In this document: positions 1 to 12,600 of the stretch, one piece after another
Numbering within the stretch: the stretch's first letter is position 1
How the letters are laid out: each line of letters starts with the position of its first letter
DNA from: Diploscapter coronatus
Lineage: Eukaryota; Nematoda; Chromadorea; Rhabditida; Rhabditidae
Direction: 5' to 3'
Assembly: GCA_964036155.1 (NCBI GenBank)
Contig: OZ038423.1
Span: 24,815,249 to 24,879,248, forward strand
Length of the DNA: 64,000 nt
The notes under the pieces: generated by a model
Database searches by the model: none
Seen by the model: the letters and a program-made list of their open reading frames with translations, nothing else
Told to the model about the DNA's origin: nothing
Program-made: the position numbers and the translations under genes

Positions 1-3000
1 TTGTCAGTCAGGGTTAAGTCGGATTTAAAGCCTATCATCAGTTCTTCGTCTTGCGGTTCGGTATCAGTTCCGGAAAATCAGGCCTTGGAAAAGATCAAGA
101 GGATTGTGGCTACCGGAGCTACTACGTCAGCTAGATTTAGACTTCAGGTATTAAATTTTCCACCGAGTTAAAAATGATAGAATTCAATTATATCTAAATA
201 AAAGCTAAATTGGAATGATTTTTAGTGGTTATGAACATTTTCAGGGCGCCCCAAAACAGTTCAAAATCAACGAAGTCACCGGCGAGATTTCTTGTGAAGA
301 ATTGGATCGGGAAACCACTCAGGAGCACCTATTAGTCGTTATTCTCGAAGACCAGTCTAACTCTGACTCCTGCACCGTGAAGATCACCGTATCGGACGTC
401 AACGATAACCAACCTCAATTTGCTTCTTCCACCCCTCAAGTTTTAACTCTAACCGAGAAAGTGAAAGATGGGGATACGGTGTTCCAATTTTCTGCGACGG
501 ATATGGACATCGGGTGGAGCGGAAGAGTGCTTTTCGACCTGATAGAAGACCCCAGTGAATCATTAGAAGTTCTGCCGGATACTGGCAAACTGATTCTCAG
601 GTACTATATTTGTAAAATATTTAACTTGTAAAGTAAATTTAATCCTGATTTAAAATACAGTCATGAAGTTAACACGTAACTCTTGTTTTAAAATAAATTA
701 TGCAGTTATGTTGATGTTTTGGGCCAGTGGGTAAGATTGACCCTGAATTTGAATAAATTAATAGGATGTGCTAACATTTCCAACAAAATGTTAAAGTTTT
801 GCCTGAGAATTTGAACAAGTTTCTTAACTAAACATTTGATTCCAGAAAATCCGGTCCACCTAGCTCAGTGGCAAAATCGTGGATGATCAGGGTCAAAGTT
901 TCGGATCTCGGCTCACCCTCACTTTTTTCCGAAAAATTCATCCGAATCTCCGACGAGCGAAATTTCGAGGAAGCGAATTTCAAGGAGGTTCCAAGCCCGA
1001 AATTTTTACGGCACTCGTATATTTCGAGCATCGATGAAGGCTTACCGAGAGGACAGTATGTGGTTCAGGTAATTGCGAATTAATTATCTTCATTACGAAG
1101 GTAATTGTCATAATTAGCAACTTGTAATTCCATAAGGTATCATGACACAAGATATGAGAAAATAGTTTGAGAAAAGATGATTTATCATAATCTATTTAAT
1201 CTATATTTTATGCTACGATGTAATGATGCATAAAAATTTCTCCGACTAATTGTGAGATAATTACCCTAGTTTAATGTATTTAATTAGGTCGCCACCTCAC
1301 CGAGAGACAGTCGGATTACCTATTCTATCGTTGAGGGCAATGCTGATAACGCATTCTCTATCGATGAAGAGGGTGTGGTCAGAACTGCTCTGGAGCTGGA
1401 TCGAGAAATTCGAGAGAATTACAAGTTGAAAGTGCTGGGAACAGGACCCTTTCTACCGCACATCAGCACTCAGATTAGTGTCAGAGGTGAGGGATAAATT
1501 ACCTTTTTAGATAAGAATTATAAGATTATTGTATTTTTCCTTTGAAATATGCCAATGTTCAGTAAACAATGTCAACGACAACCCACCCTCATTTTCCGGA
1601 GCCATAAAGCAGAAGAAAATCGCGGAAAGTATGATTGTATTTTTGCTCTGAAAATCAATAAATTTTTAAGATACCCCACCTGGAACTTACATCACAACTC
1701 TGACCGCTAATGATATTGATTCCAACAAACTATTGCAATTCTACTTGGATAGGGATGAGCAGCGGTTTACCATTGATAGGTACCATTTATTACCGTTTGC
1801 CAAATGACAACCCATCACCAAAAATGGTATATCTTCAGATACTCCGGGGTTATTCATTCTCTTGTGGAATTCGATTATGAGCTCACGAAAAACATAGCTT
1901 TGAAAGCTTATGTAAGTCCACTTGGTATTATTTTGATTACCAAAGAGCTATTATTTTAGGTAACCGATGGTAACTTCACCGCGATGACAACCCTGAAGAT
2001 TCAAATTACCGACGTCAACGATAACGCTCCAGAATTCGCACGACCGTTCTATGAGATTACGGTATCTCAGATGACGTCAAAATTTCAAAATATCGATTTT
2101 TAATTTGTAGATTCCACCCTCTGCCTCTGTCGGTGAAATTTTCGCTAAGATTGACGCCATAGACGCTGATTCCGGTGACAATGGGCTGATTAAATATTCG
2201 ATAATGGACTCTCACAAATCCTTCAAAATCGATCCCAAAGATGGTATTTGCTTGAAAGTTTAATATTTAGAATTTAAAGTATAACATTTAGGATCACTAT
2301 CCTTAACATCCCCGTTAGATCCGACTATATCGTATCTGGCTACCGTCACTGGATCGGACTCTGGGAGTCCATCATTGTCAAGATCGGTACCAGTCAGAGT
2401 CAGAATCGCGACGATATCCAAAAATGATGTTCCGGTTTTTGAGCAAAAAGAATTTGAGTAAGATTTTTTATTAAAATATAAAACCCATGACTTTTAAATA
2501 GAAGACTACCTAAAATAAAAACCCATTCTTTCATTTGAAAATTGAATTTAGATTCTCGGTGAAAGAAGACATCCCTGTATATTCGATTGTTGGAAATGCC
2601 TCCAATTCTGGATACGATAAATCCCTGTTCTATCGAATTCTGGACCCCATATCTTCGAGGCTATTTGAAATAGACGAATTTGGAAGAATAACTTTGAAAA
2701 TGCCTCTGGATAGAGAGACCAAGAATTTACATCGATTTACGGTATTTAAACTAACTCGTCTAAAGATGTTTATCATATGTTGAGAAATTAAAATTTCAAG
2801 TTTAAGCATTGTTGGCAAAGAAAAAATCAAATCCAGCTAAATGAACTTTAAAAATACCTTAGATTTGAAATTATAGTAAAATATGCTGCTCTTCAGATTG
2901 ACGTCAGTTCGGATGCATCGTCCGCAATGCACAATTCTACGGCTACTGTGTCCATCATAGTCTTGGATGTCAACGACAATTCCCCTATATTTAATAACCC

Positions 3001-5989
3001 CCAGACTTCTGTAACTCTGAAGGATGGACTATCTAGTGGGGATGTGATTCAACGGTATCTAGAACTAGGTTTAAATTTAGACCTTAAGTTTAGGTTATCC
3101 GCTACCGACGAAGATATAGGCCCGAATGGTCGGATTTCGTATAGAATTTTGTCAGGAAATGATTACGGTAGGCCAAAATTAGCACGTATTTGTAAAATAA
3201 AGCTGATTTTAGGAGTATTTTCTCTAAATCCCGACACTGGCGCGATAAGTTTCAACGAATGGAGTGATAGTCAGCTGAAAGAGCACCCGAATGGGAAGTG
3301 GCATTTATTAATTGAGGCCTCTGATCAGGGAACTCCTAGAAGGTGAATCCTGTAGTTTTGGTTAATTTAATTTTAAAAATATAAAGAAAAACTCTAAATA
3401 TAGTTATAGGGGAAGAATAGTACCGTTTTTAATATTTAAAGTGGCGTAAGTTTTATTTTAGATAATAAGTAAATTATTGCATAAGGCTATTAGATATAAG
3501 GCATATAATATAGTGTAATATTTTTAAAAAAATTAAAATACCATATTATCTTAATTTAGATCAACCCTGATAACGGTTCCGGTAATCCTTAACTTGATGA
3601 ACTGGAGCGGAACAGCACCGTTCTTTGTGGTTCCCACCTACGAGGTGCATGTGCCTGAGACTATGGAAAAAGATCGAATTATCTTCAAACCGCGGCCTGC
3701 AAATCGATTCGGCACTAATAATACCAACCTGCAGTTCGCCTTGAAGGATTCTGAAGAGGTACAAATTTAATTAGGAATATTTGGACCTAAATCATTATTG
3801 TATCAACTGACTTTTGATAATCTTAGATTAATCAATGATTATATTACTTTTAAATTATGTTTTTTCTAATTGGGTTTTCAAATAATTTCAGCATTTCTCC
3901 ATCGATTCTCGTACGGGTGAACTCTGGCTTCGATCCCCATTAGACTGGGAAACCAAAGATTTCTACAGCATGGGGCTATCGGTATTTTAAAAAGAAAACT
4001 CTAAAAAATTAGGATTTAAATATTTAGGTCTCCGACGGAAATGGTCGTTCCGCAGTGGTGCCATTGAAAATTATCGTGGTTCCTGTGGACGAATACACGC
4101 CAATCTTTACGCAGCAGACTTATACGATACAGGTGAAATGAGGCGTTATTTTTATGGCGACATCAATTCTGTAATTATAACAACGACCTTTCTAGCATTA
4201 TTGCACCAGTTTTATCCTTGTGAAGTTAAATTTGCTCTATTATTACGCTGTTTATGATGACGTTCCAAATTCAGATTCCCCTAACTTCATCCGTTGGCAG
4301 CGTCGTGGGTCAGATTCGAGCGGTAGACGCCGACGGCGGCATTCACGGCCAAGTGAAATATCAAATGATCTCACCACATTCACTAGTTTCTGTGGACAAG
4401 AATAATGGGAAGGTATTGGTTTATCGATTTTTTAAGAGAATCAATCATTATCGATGTTTTCAGATCGTCCTCCGACAGTCTGTAGATACGCGTAAAAACC
4501 TGACGATTGAACAGATTACGGTGACCGCTGAAAGTCCAGGGGGAAAACGGAGTCAAACGATAGTTTATATGGAGGTCGGACTTAAAATTTAAATAAGTTA
4601 CAGCTAAGCTGGCCCTTAATTTTGATTTCTTAATCTAAATATATTACATATATGAAATGTATCGAATTTAAACTTAAATTATTGTATTGCATGAATGTTA
4701 GACCGAAATTGTGCATTTAGGCTATAATATCAAACTATTTTAAAAATAATTTTTATGCCTTTCAGATAGGAGGCTTCCCCTCGCATCATCTAACTCTGTT
4801 CAACTCGATGATAGTGAAGATCAGCTTGGTCGTGGGCGGGATTTTGGTCGTTCTTCTGGTTCTGTTAATCCTTTGTTGCGCTTGTAGTCCTTGCTGTAAA
4901 TCTCGACTGCCTAAACAGATGGATAGTCCTAGGAAGCAGGTAAATTTTAAAAAAGACTTTAAAAAATTGGGGATGATGTAACTTTTGAAATGATTTTGCT
5001 TCTAATATAAAACAATTTTGAAAGATAAAACTTTACTTTTTAAATCATATCCTTATTTTTAATATGAAACAAATAAAGGCTATTATGGCCTATTATTTAA
5101 TTTTTAACGCCATATGAAATAGTTTATAACGTCATCTAGGTCTATACAATAGCAAGAGGCCCGAAAGCCGTCATTAAGCCATCAAGTATGAAACGGTTAG
5201 CCTCAAATGGCCATCAAGACGGTACTACGGTTAATACTGATGGAAAGGTAATTTAAGGAGAAATATCGATTTTATAAAAAATCAATAAATCGATAGGCCT
5301 CGTCTATGACGTCATCGGTATCTACGAATTCGAATCTGAGAGCGTCATCTATGTCCAATCATAGGTCACAACAGGATTCAGGTACGGAACTAGGGAATTT
5401 ATATATCCTGATTTAATATCTAAAATTTCAGGCTGTGATCCGGATAACGTATCTCTGAATTCCTCGGTTACCGACTATCTAACGTCTCTAGGAGTCAACC
5501 CACATCCAATAAACAATAAAGCGCCAGCACGGTAATAACTAGAAACCTGAATTTCGGCTAAATTAAAGATTTCAGTAACCGCCTCGGAATGATAGATCAT
5601 GATAACTCGTTGAGCGAGTATATCTACGCGAGAGTGGACGATGTCTTACCGCCAGGCCCTATTAACATGAATTCTAGTGGAGTCGATCCTTTCAGTTCAA
5701 ATATTACGGTAATTTATTAGTTTCGACGAATTTGAATGGTCATAGCTTTGAAAGATTCATGCCAACAGTGTCAAGTAAAAGTTTTCTGAGGTTTTTGAGA
5801 GTGCTGAAAACGAATTTGAAGTCCGAGTTTTTTTTTTTTAAATTGGATATAACTTAGGTCCCACCGAGAAGAAACCCCCCATCCTTCCAACCTCTGACGG
5901 AAATTTTCGACGAAATCGCGGAAATGAGGAATGAAGACAACCAGCGAAGGAAATCCCAGCAGAGGGAGTATCTCCAAATCGAAATCTAG
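1..5989 (+). CDS. Large cadherin, single-pass membrane protein (3' part, 5' end outside window)
   Basis: Calcium-dependent adhesion receptor of the cadherin superfamily; 1166 residues lie in the window. Exons: 1-147, 245-600, 846-1068, 1288-1486, 1563-1628, 1671-1779, 1839-1911, 1960-2061, 2111-2243, 2292-2457, 2552-2741, 2897-3054, 3094-3167, 3213-3342, 3560-3758, 3892-3981, 4028-4132, 4275-4412, 4464-4574, 4766-4939, 5140-5247, 5297-5381, 5432-5531, 5576-5708, 5858-5989; phases agree throughout. Repeat-linker calcium motifs are visible: DVNDNQPQF, NNVNDNPPSF, DVNDNAPEF, DVNDNSPIF, together with LDRE motifs. Later repeats are degenerate (VPVDEYTPIF). A hydrophobic stretch near residues 942-962 is followed by a Cys-rich juxtamembrane CCACSPCC and a Ser-rich tail of about 200 residues. 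The tail ends with PLTEIFDEIAEMRNE shortly before the stop. Repeats plus a tail of this kind recall Dachsous- or protocadherin-type cadherins, but the subfamily is inferred, not shown. The first exon is entered mid-gene. Confidence 0.93.
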
Positions 5990-6194
5990 CCTGAGACTAT
6001 CAGCAAAGTTCTAAGTCATTGTAAAATAATCACTTTTTGAGTCATAAAATACGGGTTTTCCATCCATTCAAATTCACATAGTAACTTATCAGGGAGTCGA
6101 AAACCAAAAAATCGATTTTTTAATGAAACTGCCAAAGTTTGAATCAAAATGCTCATTTTTGTGAGTTACTTAGAGTGCTTGAAAGTGTCTTGCC

Positions 6195-6200
6195 AATAAA
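6195..6200 (+). terminator. Poly(A) signal of the cadherin gene
   Basis: Canonical AATAAA about 206 nt after the cadherin stop codon, followed by a T-rich stretch. It is the first good signal downstream, so the 3' UTR is probably about 220 nt. Confidence 0.6.
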
Positions 6201-9200
6201 GTTTTAATATCACTTTGTAAGGTCAAATACTTGCATCATCATCATATCGTAAGTTTTGGAATATTCTCACCAAATAGTTTGCCTGTCAAGGCTCGATTCT
6301 CCCATTTTCTGTGTTCATCTCTCTTCATATATTCTGTCTTTTTCTTTCTCTATGATGTTTCTCGATGCTCTTATTTGGTCAAGTCATTGCGTTGAGAACT
6401 TGCTTTGGTCGCCCCGTAAGCAATATTTTGAGACTGTACACTTTAGATAGAGCTTATTTCAAGTAGGTGATGAATTTACTTCTGCAAAATTCACATTTTT
6501 CTCGAATTTATTGGAAAATCGCCTTTTTCCAAGGATTTAATAACGTTTCATAATTTCTGCCAAAATTTATTATCTATCATTTCTGCCTAGTGGATAAGAT
6601 TTATTATATCCCTAAAACCCCAAATTCACTTGTAACACCTGTTTGCTAGAGTGATAACTAACTTCCCTGTCACTCAGCTTCTCTTTGTTAAGTCGGCTGC
6701 CTTTGATCTTCATTCAATCATCGGATAATCCATAATCAAATTATCATTCAACTATCGTTTATGCCATATTTACATAGTTTTATGTTCGCGTGCCTATTTA
6801 CAATCATTATCATTTTATGATCTCTTATAATAGAGTAGTAATTTTATGACTTGATATCGTAATGATAATCATTAAAGGGTCGGTTTTAGGTTGAAGTATC
6901 CAAATTCGAACATTTTAGGTTATATTTGAGTAAGAGATTACCGAATAATCTAAGGTTATTCTCAATATAGTCAGGGGTTATACTTATGTCGTCAAACACT
7001 ATTTATCTTAGGGCTACTGGGGCCACTAATTCTAACCTTTCACCATTAGGATAAATGTTGATTTGAGATTTAATCTTAGATTTTAAATATTTCGATTTTT
7101 TCTGCAAATCCATTATTTTACCATTCTATAAAATGCTGCTCTTTTGTTTTGAGTTTAATATTGATCGCGATTTTCATTCTTACAGCCAGCTTTTAGCCGA
7201 GAATTACCTATTTTCATGACAGATGTTATGTTTTCTTCAGTAAATTAGGGCAAATATCTCGTATTTCTAACTCTTGAGATGGAAAAATCTTATTATGCTT
7301 AAGCCTTTCCTAGTCTTAAACACTTAGGTCTGAAAATTTATGTATTTACCTGTTTTAAATACCTATCGGCAAGCTTTGATCTACCCTTTACAGGCATGTA
7401 ATTATCTTAGTTTCTAAGGCAGTTGTTCAATAGCATATGGGTAACTGGATCTTTTCTCCTAAAATGTCTAAAATTCATCATTTCGTCCAAAAACGAATGT
7501 TCATTCATTATTTTCGTGCTTAATACCCTCATTTATATTCCTTCATTCTTCATTTTGTCATGTTCTACAAATTCCCCTGGATTAGGGGTATATTTCGAAG
7601 ATAAAATGCATCTTTTCATGATGCCGAGAAATTTCGAAATGCCAATATTCTGGGCTCAAAATTTCAAAATCCGACCCGAGAATTTGAGAATACATTATGA
7701 TTTTCCCCCGGGGGCAATAAAGATCCAGCAGGTGGATGTCGGTTGCCAATATCCCTATTTATCCCTGCAATATAGGAAGATATCCCGTATCGTTTTGAAT
7801 AAATACGCCCCAAAGCGAATGGGGATATCTTTTCATTTGCATTTGTTGCTCATCTTTCACACAGTGGGCCATTGTAAATTATTCGTGAATATCTTATTTC
7901 TGGAATTTCCGGAAGAAAAATATTCATTTCTAGAGCGATATATATTTTCGAATATGTTCTAGAAAACATGTTTTTTCAATTTCGAAACAGAAATAAAAAT
8001 TTCCAGAAGAATTACATTTTAGAATGTTCAGAAGAATTGTTGATATTTTAAAAATTCTGTCAACCTCACAAAATATTCAATATTTAGGCGCTTAACCCTT
8101 TGATTCGACCCATTAGTGGTCAGTAATTTAGGGTCATTTTGGGGCACATTTTCGGTCAGCCCTTTACCCTCGAATCTCAAGGGTTTAGCCTCAAGAATGA
8201 GTGTCAATTTTCACATTTCTAATTCCCGACAAATTCTGCTTCTTCCTTAAAAATTTCCCTTTCTCGGAAAAGTTTCTTTGTTTTAATACTGAAAGAAGCG
8301 AAAATTGCGCTTTCCTTATAATAAACATCTTTCATTCTTTGAAAAAAACAGCGTCATTAAAGCTATTGAAGTTTCACTTTATAAGGCCAGAGTAAAATCG
8401 CAACTAATACAGCATTTCTAAGGTTGGTTTTTATTTTCTAAACTTTGTTTCTGTTTTGCCATTAGAACTACCAATTAGACCAAATAATCGTCATTATATC
8501 CCAGCAAATTAGCACTTTTGGATATAAGCTTCTCTATCTCCCCCAATATCCCGGAATATCCTTTCCTTCTGTTTTTCATTGTTTTGCAGGCATGACCTAT
8601 CATTTTCTGGACGTTTCATTTGACTAAACAAATGAATCTACCGTATTTTTCTCCCATCTCTAAATTTTCACATTTTGCCCCCACTATTGAACTCAATCTG
8701 TCATTTTCAGGCTATATCCATATATTAATAGCGTTATTGTCGATCTAAAACATTTTGAACTCAAATATATTTATTTTTCAGGTTTCTTCGTATTCTATTT
8801 ACTCAAGATTCATCTACAAAGGAGTGGAATCGTAAAAATCAAGGTAACCTTAAGCAAACGACACCTTTCGACTACTGTATACATATTCTATCATGTTTTT
8901 TCGAAATCCATATATTCAGTCCACTTGTCTATTCATGCTCATTAGAGAGGAGAGGGAGCTCTTAAATTAAGGACTTCCTTTATTTGGAATCTCCCAAGAT
9001 TTAGTCCCCAAATATGGATCTAGTAATTACACCATTTGATGGATGATATTCATTGAAAATGAAAATCATCTTTCTTTTCTGCCTCTCAAATTCGAACTGT
9101 CTTTCGTTTGATGCAAAGTAGCACAGATATGTGGTATTTATTTCATTTTATTGTGGAATATATATTCAGTTCTGGCTCAGCCTGAAAGTCTATACATCAG

Positions 9201-9554
9201 GGATTTTATAGCTTTTGGTATTTGGTACACTTCATTGATTTAAATATCCATTCTTTCTAAATAGAAACAATTTTAAACAATACTTTATTAGTGCTATCTG
9301 AAAATACTCCTTTAGAAATAGGAAATTCAAGCAATTTTCAAGAGGTTGCTTCCCCCTATTCAAGAAGGGAATCTTTCCTTAATGGCGCGATTTAGAGATA
9401 AAAAATCTCTACACTACTATTGAACGTAGCTTTTCCTAAAATAGATCTGCACTTTTCCTGAGTTTATAATAAATCAAAACCTCTTTGTTAAACATATTCT
9501 CTTTACCGCATTTTATGATGCTCACATCAAAGAGGAGACAAGATTGATGAGGTC

Positions 9555-9640
9555 AGGGTGCGTTTAGCGCTGTGGTAAGCTTATTGTCCCCTGTCATAAA
9601 TTTCTTTTCGTCCAGGTTTGGAATCCAAGCGATACCGTAT
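9555..9640 (+). repeat. tRNA-like fragment with A- and B-box-like sequence
   Basis: TTAGCGCTGTGGTAAGC resembles a D-arm/A-box. About 50 nt later, GGTTTGGAATCC resembles a B-box with one extra base. The acceptor arms pair poorly (GG..T against A..CC only), so this is at best a tRNA pseudogene or tRNA-derived repeat. Confidence 0.3.
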
Positions 9641-12600
9641 TTTTATCAGAAAATACGGCCTTGCTCCTAATAATTTATTAGCCGCTCCATGCTAATTTCC
9701 TAGTTTTCTTTTGTTTTTGTCCAAGTTTATCTTTCGGTTCAGTGAACTTTCAGAGCATTGAGATACGCATCATCAAATGATAGTAGGCCCTAATTCGATA
9801 GGACAAATAATATCTGTCCTACTTATTAATTCAAGTTCACTGCGCATAGAGATAAAAGTCGGGATATACCAAGATTTCATATATCCCCTATTTTCTAGGC
9901 ACTTCCAAATGACACCCATCTGGAAATATTTTCGACAGAATCTGTTTCCAACCCCCATTTTTCCGACATAAATTTTACGGCTCTAAACTAATCTTGCTCA
10001 AGTTCTAGCGAATTTAAACTTTTCAGTATATTTTTTTTTCCAGAACTCGAGTTTTGCAGGACTTTCTCCAGATAAATATCGAAGGGTCTTTGTTTCGCTT
10101 AGACTGTCATGAATTATGCGTTTTTCTTCTTCCCTCTCAAGATATCGAACTATTTCTCACTTTGGAACCCCACAGCGCATTTGCGCCGTTCTTTCTTCTC
10201 ATTTCTTTCCACCTGTATACAATAACTTTTCAAATCCTCATATATTAGCCGAGATATATGAGATCCCCTTTTATAAGTTTGATTTCCTCGAAGTTTGAGA
10301 TTTCAATTTGGCTGCTCTTCAAGTGATATGTAGTGGCTATTTTGACACTCCCTTTATAATCCCTAGGGATATCAAATAAAAATCCAATTTCTGTAGAATT
10401 TTTCTATACAAATATGCTCTCTATTGTTCCGTTTTTATGCTTTACCATTCACACCTTTTCTTTATTTATTCTAACGCACATTATATGGACATTAGATAGC
10501 CCCTTGGAGCTATTCCTTTATCTTAGGAAGGGTATATGAAATCCCACCTGGGATATATGATATCCCCCGGTCACTTTCGCTGCTTTGTCATTGATGCCTC
10601 GGCACCCTACTGGGTGCGCAGAGCTTTGTCTAGAAGTTTTTCACCTTTTGACCTGTAAACATTTACCAGAAACTGGTACGTTTTCCACAAATTGTAGCAA
10701 ATTTTTCATAAATTGTGGCAGTTATACCAAAAATTCTGGTAATCGCCCCAAATAAGCCCATGTACCATTAAAATTGATTGTCTGCCCCGTTTCCTGCCCT
10801 TAATCCTGCTACCATCTCTGGGCAGTGCTAATTTTGATGGATGGCCTTAGATTTTGTCTGCGTTCCGTAGAAGCTTCGGCTAGATTGGGAGATAAGCCCC
10901 CAAAACTGAAGAGTCAAATAGTTACGAGCGGTCAATTTGAATGAAAGGATTTGATGTATCCGGATATCTTTCTGATACGCATCTAGTAAAATCACTAGGG
11001 AGCAGTATTTTGACACATAAACAATTCTATTTTGTAAGGATGAAGATTTAATCCAATTATGATAAGGTCATCATTTAATAGGCTTAAATTCTCATTCATT
11101 TAGATTCAGAATATGTTTCTTTAGGTCATTCTGGCTACTTCTTTGGTCTGATTTCACATTTAATTTCCTGATGTCCAGCTTTCTGGTGGTCAATTCTAAT
11201 GGAATTTGAAGGAAATTTCATTAAACGCCAAATACTTTACTTCTGGTTTCAATTTAGGGTTAGGTTTGATCATTCAAGTATAGAATTTGAGATATAAACT
11301 CGGAATATTCCAATTTTAAATGCCCAAATTATCACTCCTTTTTCATCTTTCCGCTCTCTCGTTTTCTTCCAGTTTCTCAAATCCGTAGTATCTTTGAGAT
11401 TTACGAGATGCGATTAAGCAATGTTCTTCAGCGAACAGATGTGATGGAAATTGAAAAGTTGTCTGAGCAAGTGGCTCTTATTTTAAGCATTGTAACCCGG
11501 CTAAGATACGGCGCTGGCTCGCTGAGGCAGATTTGTTAGATCCCACACCACTGATAACGATTTGATTGATAAGGGAAGGAATTTTGATAAGATTATCAGA
11601 AGCTGATTTTTCATTGATTTGAGTTTTATCAAATTGTCAGCTTATTCGTTCTACCAATAGCTTAAAGTTCTAATAGAATATTTACGTGAACCTATTAATT
11701 AATTTTATTTTATTGGATATCAACTTGAGGTCGTTCATTAATTATCCTCAGCATTACAACTCATAGATTTAAGCCCTACCTGTCAGGTTAACGAGCGTGA
11801 ATTATTATATTGGTCTGGGCGAGAAAGGTGATATCTCGCTAAGTTTGATATTTCTAAACCTAAAATGACTTGTCTTTTGTCTCCGAAGCTTAGAAATTCA
11901 TGGAATATTGAAATATCTTAGAATGCCCAAGATATTGATGCCTCTCATTCTTGCTCAATAATGGGGGTCAAGAGGTTGCAGCACTTGTGCTCATTTCAAT
12001 TCTTACATGTGCTTAAATTTGTTGTTACATATTTTTCTCTTTGATTTTTTGAATTTGAATTTCGCTTATTCTAATTCCTGACCTTCACCTTTTTCTTCCT
12101 CTATTCATTATAGTGCTAATCTCTCAAAGGTCAAAAACTTGCAAAATAATGGTATAAATTAGGCAATATTCAGAAATGTGGCTATTCATAGGGCATAATT
12201 ACTCCTTTTATATATCGAAAATTTGTCGTTTTGGAATATTCAGGAAGATCCCAATGCATAATAAATGCATGCTTCTGGTGCAATTCAAAATTTACAACCA
12301 TCCTTTGCTAATCCTTTGCTCAAACATAGTAGGACCATTTGGAATTTCACTCATAATCTTTGGAAAATTCCATTTGCTGAATCGCAAATTATTTTCAATA
12401 TACCCACATTTTCGGAGATATGAATCCTCCCTTGACAAATGTATTCTTGTCAGCCTAATCTTCGTGAGAACGAACGATAAACTACTTGAGGACTTCATAT
12501 ATCCGTTAATATCTTAAGTTATTCCATAATGTTGAAGGATAGGGTGAAAAATGTTTTAGATAATGCACTGTATCTCTGATCATATGGTCTGAGGCCACTT

